Assembly: GCF_022878925.1 (NCBI RefSeq)
Contig: NZ_CP084626.1
Span: 1,302,001 to 1,366,000, forward strand
Length of the DNA stretch: 64,000 nt
Direction: 5' to 3'
Source of the DNA: Caballeronia sp. TF1N1
GTDB lineage: Bacteria > Pseudomonadota > Gammaproteobacteria > Burkholderiales > Burkholderiaceae
A program made the translations under genes and the position numbers. This document shows, piece by piece, positions 63,263 through 64,000 of the stretch (positions within the stretch are counted from its first letter, which is position 1; every line of letters begins with the position of its first letter). The notes under the pieces are model-generated. The model ran no database searches. It was not told where the DNA came from and worked only from the letters and a program-made list of their open reading frames with translations.

Positions 63263-63798
63263 ACACCATGCACGCCGATACTTTCTTGCAACACGTATGG
63301 TGCGTGCTCGAAGCCGTGCCGGACCCGGAGATCCCCGTCGTATCCATACGCGAACTGGGCATCTTGCGCGACGTGCGTCATGGCGCGGACGGCGTGCTCG
63401 AGGTCGTGATTACGCCGACTTACTCCGGATGTCCTGCCATGTCGCAGATCGCCGAGGACATCGCGTATGCAATCCATAACGCGAAGCTTGGGGCGCATCG
63501 CATTGAGACGGTGCTCGCGCCGGCATGGACCACCGACTGGATCACCGATGAAGCGCGCGACAAGCTACGACGTTATGGCATCGCGCCGCCGACGGGGCAA
63601 TGTGGAACTGCTGCGCCGAATCAGGAGCAACCGCTGCGTTTCGTGCCATATAAGCCTATGAAGCAGGAGCCGGTCGCGTGTCCTCGTTGCGGTTCGACGC
63701 ATACGGAAAAGCTCGCGCAATTCGGCTCGACGGCGTGCAAGGCGCTGTACCGATGCGTCGATTGCCGCGAGCCGTTCGATTACTTCAAGCCGTACTGA
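63259..63798 (+). CDS. paaD: Phenylacetyl-CoA epoxidase assembly protein PaaD
   Basis: PaaD is a SufT/MIP18-like (DUF59) iron-sulfur or di-iron assembly factor. The 179-residue protein contains VLEAVPDPEIPVVSIRELGILRDV and VVITPTYSGCPAM, and a C-terminal zinc-ribbon-like CPRCGSTHTEKLAQFGSTACKALYRCVDC with four Cys. GTG 63259 overlaps the paaC stop as GTGA; an ATG at 63268 is the alternative. It is needed for active PaaAC, though its exact role is debated. Confidence 0.9.
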   Translation: MNTMHADTFLQHVWCVLEAVPDPEIPVVSIRELGILRDVRHGADGVLEVVITPTYSGCPAMSQIAEDIAYAIHNAKLGAHRIETVLAPAWTTDWITDEARDKLRRYGIAPPTGQCGTAAPNQEQPLRFVPYKPMKQEPVACPRCGSTHTEKLAQFGSTACKALYRCVDCREPFDYFKPY

Positions 63799-63827
63799 TC
63801 CGTTTCTTTTTTATCGATTCGACGCTC

Positions 63828-64000
63828 ATGGCCACTCCGCAATTCCATCCGCTGCGCATTCGCGAGGTTCGTCCTGAAACGGCCGACGCGGTCACCGTCT
63901 CGTTCGATGTACCGCCACTGCTGCGCGACGCGTTCCGCTTCACGCAAGGGCAGTTCGTGACCTTGAAGACGCATATCGACGGCGAAGAGACGCGCCGGTC
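63828..64000 (+). CDS. paaE: Phenylacetyl-CoA epoxidase reductase PaaE (5' part, cut by window end)
   Basis: The first 57 codons of a ferredoxin-NADP-reductase-like protein. It reads MATPQFHPLRIREVRPETAD then VTVSFDVPPLLRDAFRFTQGQFVTLKT, the FAD-binding start of PaaE, which passes electrons from NADPH through a plant-type [2Fe-2S] centre to PaaA. It begins 29 bases after paaD. The C-terminal ferredoxin part lies beyond the window. Confidence 0.9.
   Translation, partial: MATPQFHPLRIREVRPETADAVTVSFDVPPLLRDAFRFTQGQFVTLKTHIDGEETRR

Overview
The window is a chromosomal stretch from a GC-rich Gram-negative bacterium, most likely a Burkholderiaceae member of the Burkholderia/Paraburkholderia/Caballeronia group. 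This rests on gene content (Burkholderia-type trimeric porin, a DUF4148-type secreted protein, paaABCDE, kgu-type 2-ketogluconate genes, Ku/LigD, bacteriophytochrome) and on codon use that favours G or C in third positions. It is ordinary chromosome, not a prophage or plasmid: no integrase, transposase, tRNA, rRNA or CRISPR array was seen. Both ends are cut, inside guaB on the left and paaE on the right.

Layout. 1-5.3 kb: end of guaB, a membrane protein with a DPVTG-repeat tail, guaA, a PIN/AbrB toxin-antitoxin pair with a 14-bp-arm operator, and serB. 5.3-8.9 kb: a (GGGCTT)38 tract, a LysR gene divergent from an alcohol dehydrogenase, a secreted protein, and a 15-copy decanucleotide repeat. 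9-13.1 kb: the NHEJ genes ku and ligD with a small disordered protein. 13.3-18.8 kb: a red-light signalling operon (heme oxygenase, bacteriophytochrome, response regulator, an unannotated 28-codon ORF, hybrid kinase). 19-24 kb: two VOC proteins, FetAB-type ABC transporter, AsmA-like protein, then an intergenic region with three related hairpin elements. 24.3-32.2 kb: small proteins, ClC channel, aldo/keto reductase, GST, a Cys/Met PLP enzyme, YeiH exporter with its divergent LysR regulator.

32.2-38.9 kb: a complete 2-ketogluconate operon (kguE-K-T-D) followed by a LacI-type ptxS-like regulator, with a PtxS-like palindrome before the first gene, then an intramembrane-protease-like gene. 38.9-44 kb: an intergenic region with a cluster of a 13-bp dyad motif in pairs 22 nt apart, a PGDYG protein, an Spy/LTXXQ protein, Lrp/AsnC regulator with an amino-acid dehydrogenase, cation/proton antiporter. 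44-53 kb: flavin disulfide reductase, MFS, PRC-barrel protein, ankyrin protein, methyltransferase, EamA transporter, LysR, Rieske oxygenase. 53-61 kb: porin, hypotheticals, a DUF2235 (Tle1-like) hydrolase with a membrane partner carrying an internal duplication, a lipoprotein and a DUF4148-type protein. 61.1 kb to the end: the phenylacetyl-CoA epoxidase operon paaABCD(E).

The least explained signals are non-coding: the 13-bp dyad motif with recurrent 22-nt spacing, the three covarying hairpins after the asmA-like gene, and the telomere-like GGGCTT array before serB. The best protein-level candidates are the 28-codon ORF and the DUF2235/membrane-protein pair. No whole new defence or mobile system was found.
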